Below, one piece after another: positions 17,508-27,236 of a stretch of DNA of 64,000 bases (its first letter is position 1; each line of letters begins with the position of its first letter). Source of the stretch: GWE2-40-63 sp041664345 (GTDB taxonomy: Bacteria > Bacteroidota > Bacteroidia > Bacteroidales > SZUA-534); NCBI GenBank assembly GCA_041664345.1, contig JBAYKX010000017.1, positions 1 through 64,000 on the forward strand, read 5' to 3'. The notes under the pieces are model-generated. The model saw only the letters and a program-made list of their open reading frames with translations, was not told the origin of the DNA and did no database searches. The position numbers and the translations under genes are program-made.

Positions 17508-18479
17508 TTAATTTCCCTTAGGGGGATAATACAAATCCAAATTGTTGTTGAGTTTTTGCTGTTCAAATAAGCGTTTTAGTTCATCAATTTCATCCATCCA
17601 CTTATTTTCAAGGATACCGTTATTAAAAAAGTTCAACATACCATCTGTTGAAAAACCTTTTCCATATTCACTCAAGCTTTTTCTCCCAAATTCCTGTTTT
17701 AATCCAATTTCGGAAACATCAAAATAATTCTGACGCATGGTTTGATTGTACATAGAATAACTGGGGCTTCTACTAAAAGCCTGATTGTTGTTGGCATTCA
17801 TGGCACAATAAGTTAAGAAATTCAGAGTAGATTGAATTCCACTATTTAATGCATAATACCCAGGCATTTTGTCATCTTCTATATAATTTCCATCATTATT
17901 ATGACTTTTAACACCAACAATATCTATTTGCCAACCATTAGATTGATCTTCCATATATTCAATATCAACAGCATTTGTTAACCATGGTGACGCTACTCCA
18001 AACCACATAACATTCAATGGAGCTGCAAAAACCATTACTTCTGCACCAACTCCTCCCATTCCAACATCAAACCAATCAATGCCTTTATACCATCTCTCTC
18101 CCCCATTATAATCCTCATTTGCTGCAACTTGAGACAAATAGTCAATACCACTTCCAATTATAAATATAAGTGCAATTGCTAAAAATGAATCCCCATCGGG
18201 GTCGGTGTACATCAATGGATTATTAAGGCAATAGGTGTACCTATTAAAATTCTGGGTAAAGTCGGGTGCCTGTATGTTGTTGTCGGGGCTGGTAAACAGA
18301 CCCAGGGCGGGGTCGTAAAAACGCCCGTTCATTTTTATTAAGCCCAGCATGTCAACATGTTCATGCCCAGTAAAGCCCCGTGCAAACAATAATCCTGTAG
18401 GGGTGGTGGTGTATTTTACACCGGTGGTTGGGTTGCGGCGGTTGCCCCATTTTGCATTTCGAATATTCAAAGAACGCAA
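17508..18479 (-). CDS. Orphan Rhs core end plus variable C-terminal tip
   Basis: A 323-residue frame. The first ~10 residues are unrelated. From WGNRRNP (about residue 11) to YTDPDG (about 94) it copies the Rhs core end of the giant protein upstream almost residue for residue, including GHEHVDMLGLI, NGRFYDPALGLF and FNRYTYCLNNPLMYTDPDG. After DPDG the sequence is completely different: a hydrophobic helix, then a 230-residue domain I cannot name. It has no signal peptide and no Rhs shell, so it cannot be secreted as a toxin by itself. It has the form of a displaced toxin cassette that can be switched into the full gene by recombination in the shared core. Confidence 0.7.
   Translation of the reverse strand: MRSLNIRNAKWGNRRNPTTGVKYTTTPTGLLFARGFTGHEHVDMLGLIKMNGRFYDPALGLFTSPDNNIQAPDFTQNFNRYTYCLNNPLMYTDPDGDSFLAIALIFIIGSGIDYLSQVAANEDYNGGERWYKGIDWFDVGMGGVGAEVMVFAAPLNVMWFGVASPWLTNAVDIEYMEDQSNGWQIDIVGVKSHNNDGNYIEDDKMPGYYALNSGIQSTLNFLTYCAMNANNNQAFSRSPSYSMYNQTMRQNYFDVSEIGLKQEFGRKSLSEYGKGFSTDGMLNFFNNGILENKWMDEIDELKRLFEQQKLNNNLDLYYPPKGN
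18192..18449 (-). repeat. Rhs-core direct repeat, orphan copy
   Basis: This 258-base segment matches 20338-20595 without any gap; by eye roughly nine in ten bases agree. It starts at the WGNRR codons and ends exactly at the DPDG codons where the two tips diverge. This is the recombination substrate for tip exchange. Confidence 0.85.
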
Positions 18480-18560
18480 GCCAAATATAGCAAAACCCTG
18501 TTAAACTTGCTCACAAAGAAAAAATTTAAAGACTTTTTTAATAAAAATATTGCGGCTTTA

Positions 18561-18592
18561 TAAAATTAAAGCCCGAGCAATCGGGCTTTTTG
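18561..18592 (-). terminator. Terminator of the Rhs/LRR operon
   Basis: AAAGCCCGA (18568-18576) and TCGGGCTTT (18581-18589) form a perfect 9-base stem with a GCAA loop. A/T tracts stand on both sides, so it can act in both directions. It lies 6 bases after the LRR gene stop and separates that operon from the orphan cassette. Confidence 0.7.
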
Positions 18593-18597
18593 TTTTT

Positions 18598-19434
18598 CTA
18601 ATAAGGTTCCTTAAATAGGATAAGCAATTTATTTTCATCACTTTTTAAGTTATCCTTAACATGTTTTTTTTCTTTATTATCTAGCACCTCAATTGTAACA
18701 TTGCTAATTCTTAACAATCTGTCTAACTTTAATAATTCTCCCTCATCATAAAAGTTTATACGATTTTCATTATAACCAAGCTGCTCATTACCATAATTAT
18801 TACCTAAATTTAAACGGTCATACTTTCTAATCAACAATCCTTCTGGAATATTTTTTAATTTGTTATTAGCTAAATCAATACTTTGTACCCCTTGTAACTT
18901 TGAAATTTCAGGAGTAACAAATACTATCCGATTGCAAGCAAAATTGAATTCCGTAACATGTATAAAATTCACAATACCGTCAGGAATCGTATCAATGTTG
19001 GAATATATAAGCTCAATCTTTTTTAACGAAGTAAGATTTGATAAAACTATAGGAAACTCAGTAAATGCTAATCCTCCAATAATCAATGTCTTTAACTTTG
19101 GAAGTTTATTTAACTTAGCTGTATCAATCTGAATAGTTTTAATAAATTTATTAGTACTAATTCCTGACCTTCCTGGTCTAATAACTCCACTAACTTGTAA
19201 TGTCTCAAGGTTTGGAAATTCTAATATCAAGTCATTGGGGAAAAATTCGTCCGAATAAGCATCTATAGCCAAATAATAAACCTTTTCCTTTTGTTTTATT
19301 GGAGGCTTTTTTGATGGACCTTTTTTATTCCAATAATAACTTTCACTTATCGGCTTTTGAGCAAATGCTGAATTTGATATCACTAGTATTAAACTTAATC
19401 CAAAAACTGTGATAAATAACTTTTCTTTATTCAT
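18598..19434 (-). CDS. Secreted leucine-rich-repeat protein, candidate partner or immunity protein of the Rhs toxin
   Basis: A 278-residue protein with a signal peptide (about 1-25, ending SAFAQ). Several leucine-rich repeats follow (FPNLETLQVSG, LPKLKTLIIGG, LTSLKKIELIYSNIDTIPDG, LQGVQSIDLANNKLKNIPEG) and then a short C-terminal domain. Its start lies 9 bases after the stop of the 2111-residue Rhs gene, so the two are co-transcribed. The gene following a polymorphic toxin is usually its immunity protein, but immunity proteins acting in the periplasm on an LRR scaffold are not a family I know, so a surface-binding partner role is equally possible. Confidence 0.7.
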   Translation of the reverse strand: MNKEKLFITVFGLSLILVISNSAFAQKPISESYYWNKKGPSKKPPIKQKEKVYYLAIDAYSDEFFPNDLILEFPNLETLQVSGVIRPGRSGISTNKFIKTIQIDTAKLNKLPKLKTLIIGGLAFTEFPIVLSNLTSLKKIELIYSNIDTIPDGIVNFIHVTEFNFACNRIVFVTPEISKLQGVQSIDLANNKLKNIPEGLLIRKYDRLNLGNNYGNEQLGYNENRINFYDEGELLKLDRLLRISNVTIEVLDNKEKKHVKDNLKSDENKLLILFKEPY

Positions 19435-19443
19435 ATGGTACTA

Positions 19444-22400
19444 TTAATAATACAACCAACCAAGTTTTCTTAAACCAGTTAGCAAATAACCTGACTTTGT
19501 GTACAAATCACTTTTATCTTGACTATATAATGAATTTGGGCTTAGGTTTAATTTATCCACCAAATTTTGAAAAGGACCAAATCCATTGCCAGGCATTGAG
19601 GATTGAACGGAAGTAGCAAACATACTCAAATATGAAGACCCCCTGTCGAAACGAAATGGTGAAAACCTACCTGGAAAATCTGTTTTTAGTCCTAAATTCT
19701 CTCTTAATATTTTCCTATTGGCGGGTATTTCTCCCATTGTAAGTACATATCCTTCCAATGCTCCAAGTCCTCCTTCAAGCCACAAGTCTTTCCCTCTTAA
19801 ACCATTAGCATACCCTTCTACCATTCTTGTACCAAATCCATTTGATACTGCAGTAAATTGGTTTCTAATTGAAAGCCCTTTTGATTGCCAGTATCCAAAG
19901 CCATTTTGTCCATGAGAAAAATATCCAGAGGCTAATGCAGTTGCTCCAGCTCCTGCAGCTAAACCAATAAGTCCTTCTTTATACATTACATCTAAATTCC
20001 AGTCTGTTCGGATTCCTGCAGAAAGCATATTAACATTTGCTGTAATCAAACCATTAGCCGTCATTTCCCATGCTAAAGAAGTTTCCATTGCTTTAAGCCC
20101 AGCTCCAGTTGCTAATCCAGTTCCCGATGCTCCAACTGCCGCTGCTAATGCAGCACCTGCTCCAGCCCCTACGATTCCGCCTACAATTGCACCTTTCCAC
20201 CAATCAGTTCCCTTCCAAGAACCATCAAAAGCATTCCAATCGGCATGAGAAAAACCACCATCTCCAGCGGCAACAGCTCCACCAATATACCCTCCAGCAA
20301 ATAAACCTATTGCCACTGGAATCAACCAAAACAGTTCCCCATCCGGGTCAGTGTACATCAGCGGGTTATTGAGGCAATACGTGTACCTATTAAAGTTCTG
20401 GGTAAAGTCGGGTGCCTGTATGTAGTTGTCGGGACTTGTGAAAAGGCCTAGGGCGGGGTCGTAAAAACGCCCGTTCATGTTTATTAGGCCCAGCATGTCA
20501 ACATGTTCGTGTCCGGTAAAGCCCCGCGCAAACAATAACCCAGTAGGGGTGGTGGTGTAATTTACGCCCGTGAGTGGGTTGCGGCGGTTGCCCCAAGCAT
20601 CGAAGCTTAAGGTTTGTACTACAGCCCCGCTTCCATTGGTAATGCTGCGCAGCGACCCCAAATAGTCGGTATAAATGTAATAAGGGGTGGTGGTGGTTCC
20701 CGTTTGCGTAAATATGGCAACAAGCCTGCCCCCGGCATACACATAATTCAGGTGGCGGGTAGTGGTGCCGTTGGTTATTTCCTTTTCGTAATTGTTAAAA
20801 TAATAGCTGGTAAGGTTTAAACCGATATTGGAAATTACTTGTTTAAACCGTTGGTCTAGTACATTGTATGTAAAGGTCAAGCTAGTCCGAATGGCATCGT
20901 CGGATATATACCCCACTTTACCGGTTGGTGTAAAGGTGTATGTTTGTTTGGTTGGCAAATAGCTGGCTATGGCATTCAAATGGTTTACCTTATGGTTTGC
21001 CGGGTTATCGTAAACAAAAGTACCGGCATCAGATTTTTTATCTATTCGGTCTTTACTAGTGGGATTATATGTCATTTGTAACTTTGTTACTTTAGGTGCG
21101 GAAGCACTAGTTTGGTGCTGAACTATAGTTAAACGGTTTACTGCATCATAATTAAAGCTTTCAATAAATGAGCTGGGCTGTCCATTGGCATAATACTTTT
21201 CTTCACGCCCACTTATTTGATCTAATTCGTTGAACGTATAATTAAAATCGATTACGGTAGGCGTATTAATCCGGGTTATTTTATCATTGTCATATTCAAA
21301 GATGGTTTGCTTGTTATTGCCATAGGTAGCTTTCCAAATTTGTCCTTTTGGGGTTACATCATCCAATCTCCATATGAGAGAGCTATTAGATGCATTGCTT
21401 ATCTGAATAATATCGTCGTATTGGGTATAGCCATACTGTATCGCAAAACCACCGGGATAGGTCATTTTATTCAACCGGTTTTTAGCCGCATCGTATTCAT
21501 AGGTATATTTCAATTCATCGGTTCCCTCTTTGCATTTTTCTTCAATCATGTTCAACAATCCGTCGTATTTATAGTACATGCCCGAAGTTCCTTTGATAAC
21601 ACTTTCGAGCATACCAATACCATTTGCCGGATCGTAGTTATAGGTGGTGGCTGTGCCATTCAGGGTGCTGGTTTTCATTCGTCCCAGCTTGTCGTAGGTC
21701 ATTACCGTAGTATTGGTCAATTGTTTTTGCAAGGTTAACTCATTCCAAGCGTTGTAGCCATACTGAATGGTTCCGGCATCAGGGTCATCGAGGTATTCTT
21801 GACGTCCCAAGGCATCATAACGGATTCCAACGGAGGTGCCACCGGAAGTGGTGCTTTTTAGTTTTCCGTTTTTAAAGTAAGCATAACTGATGGTTCCACC
21901 CGGGTCGGTAGCCTCGGTTATTAACCCTGCTGCATTGTATTTTTTAGTAAATGTTCCTTTAACAGATGAGGATTTTACATCGTGATAGCTACCTTGATTT
22001 TCGTAAGTAAAAGTAGTGGTGATGCCATCGTAGATTTGGGTTTTTATTCTACCTTCCGTGTCATAGGTATAGGAGGTTGTTTTATCCTTGGTCCCTGAAT
22101 AGGGATCGGAAACTGACTTAACCTGTCCCAATTCGTTGTACTCGGTATCGGTATATAAACGGGCACCATTAAAACCCACACTAACTTTCCGGAGGCTTTT
22201 CCCTTGGCAGTTAAAATATTCTGCACTGCTAAATAAGTCTTTCCGCAGGGTTTCAGTATAATAAAGAGCCCCTGTTATCTTATCCGCACCATTTAAATCC
22301 CAATCCGTAGTAGTGGTATAGGTGCCATCGGGTGTTACCGATTCAGTCAGTAAATCCCAACTGTTATATTTGTTGGTAGTAGTTTTATTATTTGGGTCGG

Positions 22401-25400
22401 TCATTGTTAGTACATTTCCCCGGTTATCGGAGGTATATTTGGTAACATGTAATAAAGGGTTGGTAACCTGGTTCACAAACCGTGAGGTGGGGTCGTATGT
22501 ATAGCTGGTTTTTCGGGTAGAGCCATCTGCGGTTAAACTTACATCTTTTAAGCGTTGCGAATAAGAGAAATAAGTATTGGTTGTTGTAATCCCCCGGGAA
22601 TCTTGAAGTGATTTAACAGTTCCATTAGTATTATATACCAATGTGGAAGTATGGGTTAATGCGGCCCCTTCGGTGGCGCTGTTCAATGTATAGGTCTCGG
22701 AAATACTGGTTGGGGCATTGTTGGTATGGTTATTATCGAGCGATGGGAAATCGGAATAACCTGAATACGATTTTGTTGAAGTGGCTATTACTGTTCCTCC
22801 GGTTTCAGCAATTTCGGTTGTACTCGATTCAAGGTTCCCTTGGTCATCATATGAAACAGTTTGTGTCTCTTTTTTACTGGATATATAGTCGATAGCAGTC
22901 CTTTCGTGGGGATATATAAAACAGCTACCATCAGGAAATATGTTATTGTTGCCTTTATAGGTTATACTTAAGCTATTAGTGACCTTCGAAACTCTATCGA
23001 TAATACTTTTTGAAGTACTTTTTAAATAGGGCATAAAATACTCCGAAGCGCTCTCTTTAAATGAATAAACAGATTCTACTTTGTTAGTGGAGTTGGTATT
23101 AGTTACCGCAGTTTTGGCAAAGCCTAAAAACCCAAGCAGGGGATGGGCTGTGGCTCCCTCATAGGTGTATGCAAAGTTGGAATTGGTACCGCCAATAGTT
23201 TTAACTGTATCTACTATTGTTAAAGCAGCAGGTAATGGGATTAAGCCCGATATTGGTGTAGATGCTGTATAATTTTCGTTTAAAATGGTATTAGTATAGG
23301 TAATTTCGGACCGATTTCCAAGACCATCAGCCACCCCAGTTAAAAGGCCCTGATTTTGACCAGCATTGTAGTTGCTATAAATCCGCCACGCGGTGGTTGT
23401 GGTTCCGTTCCAACAATCAAACCCATAATTCATAAAATCTTTTCGGTTATCGCCATCAAAATCGCCTTGAACAAACAGGTTTTTAAATGAATAATTTACA
23501 TCTCCTGTAGTAATTTGTTCTTTAGGGATCACGTTAGTACCTGTTGATTGATACCAGGACACTATAAAATTAATAAACTTAGAATCAGTATCATACAATG
23601 CATCAAATGTAATAAAATCATCCATTCCATCGTTATTCCAATCCATTACAATGCAATTGTCTTTGTCGTCATCCAGACTTCCACAGTCAGTAGTAGTACA
23701 TTGATTCAAAGATATTATTCCAAATTTTCCATCTCCCTTATTTAGTGCAAAATACCAAGAGGAAGGATTTAGTAGTGGGTTGTAAACAAAATCCATCAAA
23801 CCATCCCCATTAAAATCCCCGGGGCGGATGGAAATCATTCTCCCTTTCAATGTATTGGAATTGTTAACACTAGCTATAGTCTCAAATGAAGAACTACTAG
23901 TTCCTCCATTGTTTTTGTAAATATAGTATGCATTCCCAGTAATAATCAACAAGTCTTTCAATCCATCGTTGTTATAATCAAAAGGAAATATTTCCTCAGG
24001 AACACCTGGTGTTTGGAATTTATATTCAATTCGATTTCGGGATTCTGAAGGATTATCAAAGTCATTTTGGCTTAAAAATGTAATACTACTATTTCTAAAC
24101 TGGTCGTCACTCAATTTTTCAAGAACTAATAAATCGGAGTTTCCATCATTATTAAAATCGGAATTTAGAAACAACGGGATTTGAGACAGATTCCCCAAAT
24201 CTATAGGTTTTTTATTAAAATTATGCGTAATATCTACTTGATTAAGTGCCATCCCATCCAATACTTGGAAGCAAGATAATTTTAAATCTAATGTAGTCAA
24301 TTTAGGATTCATAAAATCACAGTTGCCATCACCATTAAAGTCAGAAGATGCCATAACATTTCGACCAATATTTTTCCAATAGGAATTAAAAGGACCACCC
24401 GCTTGAGTCAGATTGTCTTGAAATAATTCAACTGATTGCTGCTTATAAGTTAAACTTCCGGATTCGTCTGGTGTTGCCGCACGAATATTTACATTTGTAT
24501 ATGACCAATTATTATTAGTATATGGATAGGTACTTATCAGTTCATCTTTCCCAACACCATCCCTATCACCTGAATACCAAATTTGAGTTTCAAAGGGTTT
24601 CCCTGCAATAGCAGGAACTACTATGTTTTGAGAATCAAAATCAAGGTCGGAACCTGCTTTAAAAACACCATAACAAAATATAGTTGGGTTTAACTCATTG
24701 CCTGCACTGTTTTTCTTGGTAATTGATTTCAGCCGGGAATACATATCTTTGGAATAGGCTAAATCGTAACTGTTTTGCAGTTCGCTGTTAATATAAGTGC
24801 TGATACGAGCCAATATCCTATCCATTTTACCGGTTTGCATACCAATCACTATAGGTATCTCGTCAAGTCTTTTTTCATAAGTAAACACCACTTCACAGAG
24901 GATGCCATCGGAATTGTTTTTATTCAAGCCATACGATATTTTTTTTAAATACGTGGTTAACCCATCTTGTTCATATTCATACGACATGTAGTTTCCATTC
25001 ACATCTTCCATATAATCGAGGTACCACGAAACTACATAGGCAGTTGTGCCGTCGGTGTTATTTACCGATAGTTTTCCAGTGGTACTTCCATATTCAAGTT
25101 TTTTACCGTCTTTGGGTTCCACTTCAAAAAAATTGGGAGAATCGGTGCCCACTATTTCTCTGGAAGTTATTATGGCAAAATTTCTCATCAGGGTATTATA
25201 AGTAGTACCTGAGGCACCGTATGTTCCTATTGTCATCAACCGGTTGCCGTCTAATGCAAACCGGTCGGTTGCGGTTAAGGTAATGCCTTTAAAATAATCG
25301 TTGTAATAATAATCCTGAGGTACACGGGTAATAGCCGATATGCCGGCTATATTGCATCCCCAGCCTGCCAACCCGTTGCCCACTTGGCTGTTGTAGGCAA

Positions 25401-25779
25401 TGGATATAGAGGGTTGCAAGCCATCAAGCCCAATAGGCAGGTCAATGGGAACGGTATACGAGGACCCCCCGCTGGGAGTAACATTGAAAGAACCGGGAAT
25501 GGAGCCCAAATCGAGCCCTGTACTTGGTTCTTGTGCAACACTTGTAAAAGCATCCTGATAAGTAACAGGATAGGTTATAGTCCCATCAATTTTTGCATTA
25601 AAGGTAGCTGTAGTCGTCGGTTTATAGCTAAAACCAGGTTCTAGTTTAATAAAATCTCTGGCCGTGTAGGTCTTTGTTCCTGATACGGATTGATTTAAAG
25701 TAAAACTTGTAGCGGGATCCTGTCCATTGGCAACAATTACTATCGCCAAAAGCGTTAAAAGCAATATAATATTTTTCAT
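19444..25779 (-). CDS. Giant SpvB/FG-GAP/Rhs-repeat polymorphic toxin-like protein
   Basis: 2111 residues. A signal peptide (1-19, ending VANGQ) leads to a short Bacteroidetes-type module (DFIKLEPGFSYKP). An SpvB/TcaC-like N-terminal domain follows at about 80-380 (GGSSYTVPIDLPIGLDGLQP, AGISAITRV). At about 400-880 come FG-GAP/VCBS blades with calcium-type motifs (DFNGDGNCDF, DFNNDGNSDL, DYNNDGLKDL, DFNGDGLMDF). From about 1000 to 1700 are many Rhs/YD repeats (YDxxGR), then the Rhs core ending at DPDG near residue 1813. The last ~297 residues form a variable tip that is glycine-rich at first (GGIVGAGAGAALAAAVGASG) and then a domain I cannot assign. There is no T9SS sorting domain in the protein itself. 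This is the build of a contact-delivered polymorphic toxin whose shell encloses the tip. Confidence 0.88.
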   Translation of the reverse strand: MKNIILLLTLLAIVIVANGQDPATSFTLNQSVSGTKTYTARDFIKLEPGFSYKPTTTATFNAKIDGTITYPVTYQDAFTSVAQEPSTGLDLGSIPGSFNVTPSGGSSYTVPIDLPIGLDGLQPSISIAYNSQVGNGLAGWGCNIAGISAITRVPQDYYYNDYFKGITLTATDRFALDGNRLMTIGTYGASGTTYNTLMRNFAIITSREIVGTDSPNFFEVEPKDGKKLEYGSTTGKLSVNNTDGTTAYVVSWYLDYMEDVNGNYMSYEYEQDGLTTYLKKISYGLNKNNSDGILCEVVFTYEKRLDEIPIVIGMQTGKMDRILARISTYINSELQNSYDLAYSKDMYSRLKSITKKNSAGNELNPTIFCYGVFKAGSDLDFDSQNIVVPAIAGKPFETQIWYSGDRDGVGKDELISTYPYTNNNWSYTNVNIRAATPDESGSLTYKQQSVELFQDNLTQAGGPFNSYWKNIGRNVMASSDFNGDGNCDFMNPKLTTLDLKLSCFQVLDGMALNQVDITHNFNKKPIDLGNLSQIPLFLNSDFNNDGNSDLLVLEKLSDDQFRNSSITFLSQNDFDNPSESRNRIEYKFQTPGVPEEIFPFDYNNDGLKDLLIITGNAYYIYKNNGGTSSSSFETIASVNNSNTLKGRMISIRPGDFNGDGLMDFVYNPLLNPSSWYFALNKGDGKFGIISLNQCTTTDCGSLDDDKDNCIVMDWNNDGMDDFITFDALYDTDSKFINFIVSWYQSTGTNVIPKEQITTGDVNYSFKNLFVQGDFDGDNRKDFMNYGFDCWNGTTTTAWRIYSNYNAGQNQGLLTGVADGLGNRSEITYTNTILNENYTASTPISGLIPLPAALTIVDTVKTIGGTNSNFAYTYEGATAHPLLGFLGFAKTAVTNTNSTNKVESVYSFKESASEYFMPYLKSTSKSIIDRVSKVTNSLSITYKGNNNIFPDGSCFIYPHERTAIDYISSKKETQTVSYDDQGNLESSTTEIAETGGTVIATSTKSYSGYSDFPSLDNNHTNNAPTSISETYTLNSATEGAALTHTSTLVYNTNGTVKSLQDSRGITTTNTYFSYSQRLKDVSLTADGSTRKTSYTYDPTSRFVNQVTNPLLHVTKYTSDNRGNVLTMTDPNNKTTTNKYNSWDLLTESVTPDGTYTTTTDWDLNGADKITGALYYTETLRKDLFSSAEYFNCQGKSLRKVSVGFNGARLYTDTEYNELGQVKSVSDPYSGTKDKTTSYTYDTEGRIKTQIYDGITTTFTYENQGSYHDVKSSSVKGTFTKKYNAAGLITEATDPGGTISYAYFKNGKLKSTTSGGTSVGIRYDALGRQEYLDDPDAGTIQYGYNAWNELTLQKQLTNTTVMTYDKLGRMKTSTLNGTATTYNYDPANGIGMLESVIKGTSGMYYKYDGLLNMIEEKCKEGTDELKYTYEYDAAKNRLNKMTYPGGFAIQYGYTQYDDIIQISNASNSSLIWRLDDVTPKGQIWKATYGNNKQTIFEYDNDKITRINTPTVIDFNYTFNELDQISGREEKYYANGQPSSFIESFNYDAVNRLTIVQHQTSASAPKVTKLQMTYNPTSKDRIDKKSDAGTFVYDNPANHKVNHLNAIASYLPTKQTYTFTPTGKVGYISDDAIRTSLTFTYNVLDQRFKQVISNIGLNLTSYYFNNYEKEITNGTTTRHLNYVYAGGRLVAIFTQTGTTTTPYYIYTDYLGSLRSITNGSGAVVQTLSFDAWGNRRNPLTGVNYTTTPTGLLFARGFTGHEHVDMLGLINMNGRFYDPALGLFTSPDNYIQAPDFTQNFNRYTYCLNNPLMYTDPDGELFWLIPVAIGLFAGGYIGGAVAAGDGGFSHADWNAFDGSWKGTDWWKGAIVGGIVGAGAGAALAAAVGASGTGLATGAGLKAMETSLAWEMTANGLITANVNMLSAGIRTDWNLDVMYKEGLIGLAAGAGATALASGYFSHGQNGFGYWQSKGLSIRNQFTAVSNGFGTRMVEGYANGLRGKDLWLEGGLGALEGYVLTMGEIPANRKILRENLGLKTDFPGRFSPFRFDRGSSYLSMFATSVQSSMPGNGFGPFQNLVDKLNLSPNSLYSQDKSDLYTKSGYLLTGLRKLGWLYY
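20338..20595 (-). repeat. Rhs-core direct repeat, copy in the full-length gene
   Basis: Partner of the repeat at 18192-18449: same length, same orientation, same borders. Recombination between the two would delete the present tip and the LRR gene and install the orphan tip with its own downstream gene. Confidence 0.85.
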
Positions 25780-25820
25780 TTCTTACAATTTGGATTAGTG
25801 GGTAATTCAAGTTGGAATGG

Positions 25821-26294
25821 TTACTGTTTAACAATCCGCCATTCGGTAGTTTTACCGTTAATTTGGATTTTCATCAAATAAACCCCATCTGCATAGTTAC
25901 TCAAATCAATTTCCTGAGAGGTTTGCACCGATCTGGAATTTTGAAGAATAGCCCCTTTACTGTCAGTTAAGATGAATTCCCCGCTTGTTACATCACCGTT
26001 TGTAATTTCAATCTTAATCAAACCAGCAGTGGGATTCGGGAAAATACTTAACGCCACATCGCCAACATTGTCGTGGTATTCTTTTTCAAAACCATCAATT
26101 TTAGTTCCTTCTAAGTTGTAGTTTCCGCTAATTGTTTCTGTAGAGTCAGGAGTTATGGCAGCAGATTTATTCATACCAATTGTCCTTGAGGTACGGTTGC
26201 CAAAATCATCATAGAGATACGTGTATGTATTTTGACCGCTAGCCATATAATTGATCATTATAAATGCTATACATAAAGTAAACTTTATATTCAT
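25821..26294 (-). CDS. Small exported protein with an Rhs-like motif and a T9SS type A sorting domain
   Basis: A 157-residue protein: signal peptide (about 1-20, ending MASGQ), one YD-repeat-like motif TYLYDDFGNRTSRTI, a linker, and a full T9SS sorting domain (ALSIFPNPTAGLIKIEI, then ILTDSKGAILQ, then ADGVYLMKIQINGKTTEWRI). It ends 41 bases before the start of the giant Rhs gene on the same strand. The giant protein lacks a sorting domain, so this small protein may carry the T9SS signal for the locus, or be the leftover front and end of a once complete Rhs protein. Which of these applies cannot be told here. Confidence 0.8.
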   Translation of the reverse strand: MNIKFTLCIAFIMINYMASGQNTYTYLYDDFGNRTSRTIGMNKSAAITPDSTETISGNYNLEGTKIDGFEKEYHDNVGDVALSIFPNPTAGLIKIEITNGDVTSGEFILTDSKGAILQNSRSVQTSQEIDLSNYADGVYLMKIQINGKTTEWRIVKQ

Positions 26295-26297
26295 GGC

Positions 26298-27236
26298 CTA
26301 TTCCTCCAATTTAGTAATTCTACTTTCTAATTCTTGATTCCGTTGTTTAAGCTCTTTATTGCTCTTGTCAAGCTCAATTAAATACACGGTAATTTCTTCA
26401 ACTTTTTGTAGCAGTATTTTATTCATTTCGCCCAGGTTCACGCCGTTTTCTTTAACATCGGCGGCTGAGGGAACATCGGGTAGGTGGTTGTTTTCTTTTA
26501 TAAAGGTTTCAATTTCTGCCAGACTATTTAATCTATAACCATCATCGAAAACAAAATCAGGCCAGTTAGCATATTCGGCAACTACAACTTCCAAAGCGGC
26601 AATACTTCCATTTACTCCTAATGTTGCATTTTTAGATAAAAAACCGGTTAAATTTGCAGCAGTAATTCCAATACCAAGCTTCCCATTTATATTAACAAGG
26701 TTAGTTGAAAAATCACCATAAATCAATGGAGTAGTAGTACTCGAATTATCAATATAGAGTTTATTGGAACCGGTTTCATTATATCCGGCATAATAACCTA
26801 TAAATACATTGTTACTCCCGGTATTAGAATAACCAGCAGATTTTCCAATAAAAACATTAGACCCCCCGGTATTACTATAACCGGAAAAGCCTCCTAAAAA
26901 AACATTGTTATTTCCTGAAATATTAGTAAAACCTGCATTTGCACCAATAGCAACATTATAAGCACCAGTTTTGTTATTTATCCCACCTAAATTACCCATA
27001 AAAACATTGTACGAACCTGTAGTATTACTTATACCGCAATTGTAACCAAAAAAACTATTGCATGGGCCGGTTGAACTTTTTCCCGCTTAATATCCCAAAA
27101 ATGAATTATAAGTTCCATTAATTCCGGCACTGGTTCCATAACTTGTTGAATACGTTGAAGCGGGGATATTTACTTGTCCCCATACAAAAACGGGCAGAAT
27201 TGCCATTAACGATAATACAAACAAAACTTTTTTCAT
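26298..27236 (-). pseudogene. YadA-head-like adhesin / fibre protein, interrupted by one in-frame stop
   Basis: From ATG 27236 the frame gives a signal peptide (MKKVLFVLSLMAILPVF, ending VWGQ) and then head repeats. Codon 50 is TAA (27089-27087), in the place of the Tyr or Asn expected in the repeat GYxAG. The same frame then stays open to 26298, with more repeats (NVFLGGFSGYSNTGGS, NVFIGKSAGYSNTGSN, NVFIGYYAGYNETGSN), the conserved Bacteroidetes stalk (SLAEIETFIKENNHLPDVPS) and a C-terminal coiled coil (LDKSNKELKQRNQELESRI). Starting at the internal ATG 26999 would leave a 233-residue piece without a signal peptide, which could not be exported. The intact protein would have about 312 residues. 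The gene stands first in the Rhs operon, 3 bases before the small T9SS gene. Confidence 0.75.

Noticed and set aside
19718..25644. Many open frames of 60-143 codons on the plus strand within the giant Rhs gene
   Set aside because: They lie antisense to a coherent 2111-residue protein, have no recognisable domains and follow from its repeated codon patterns.
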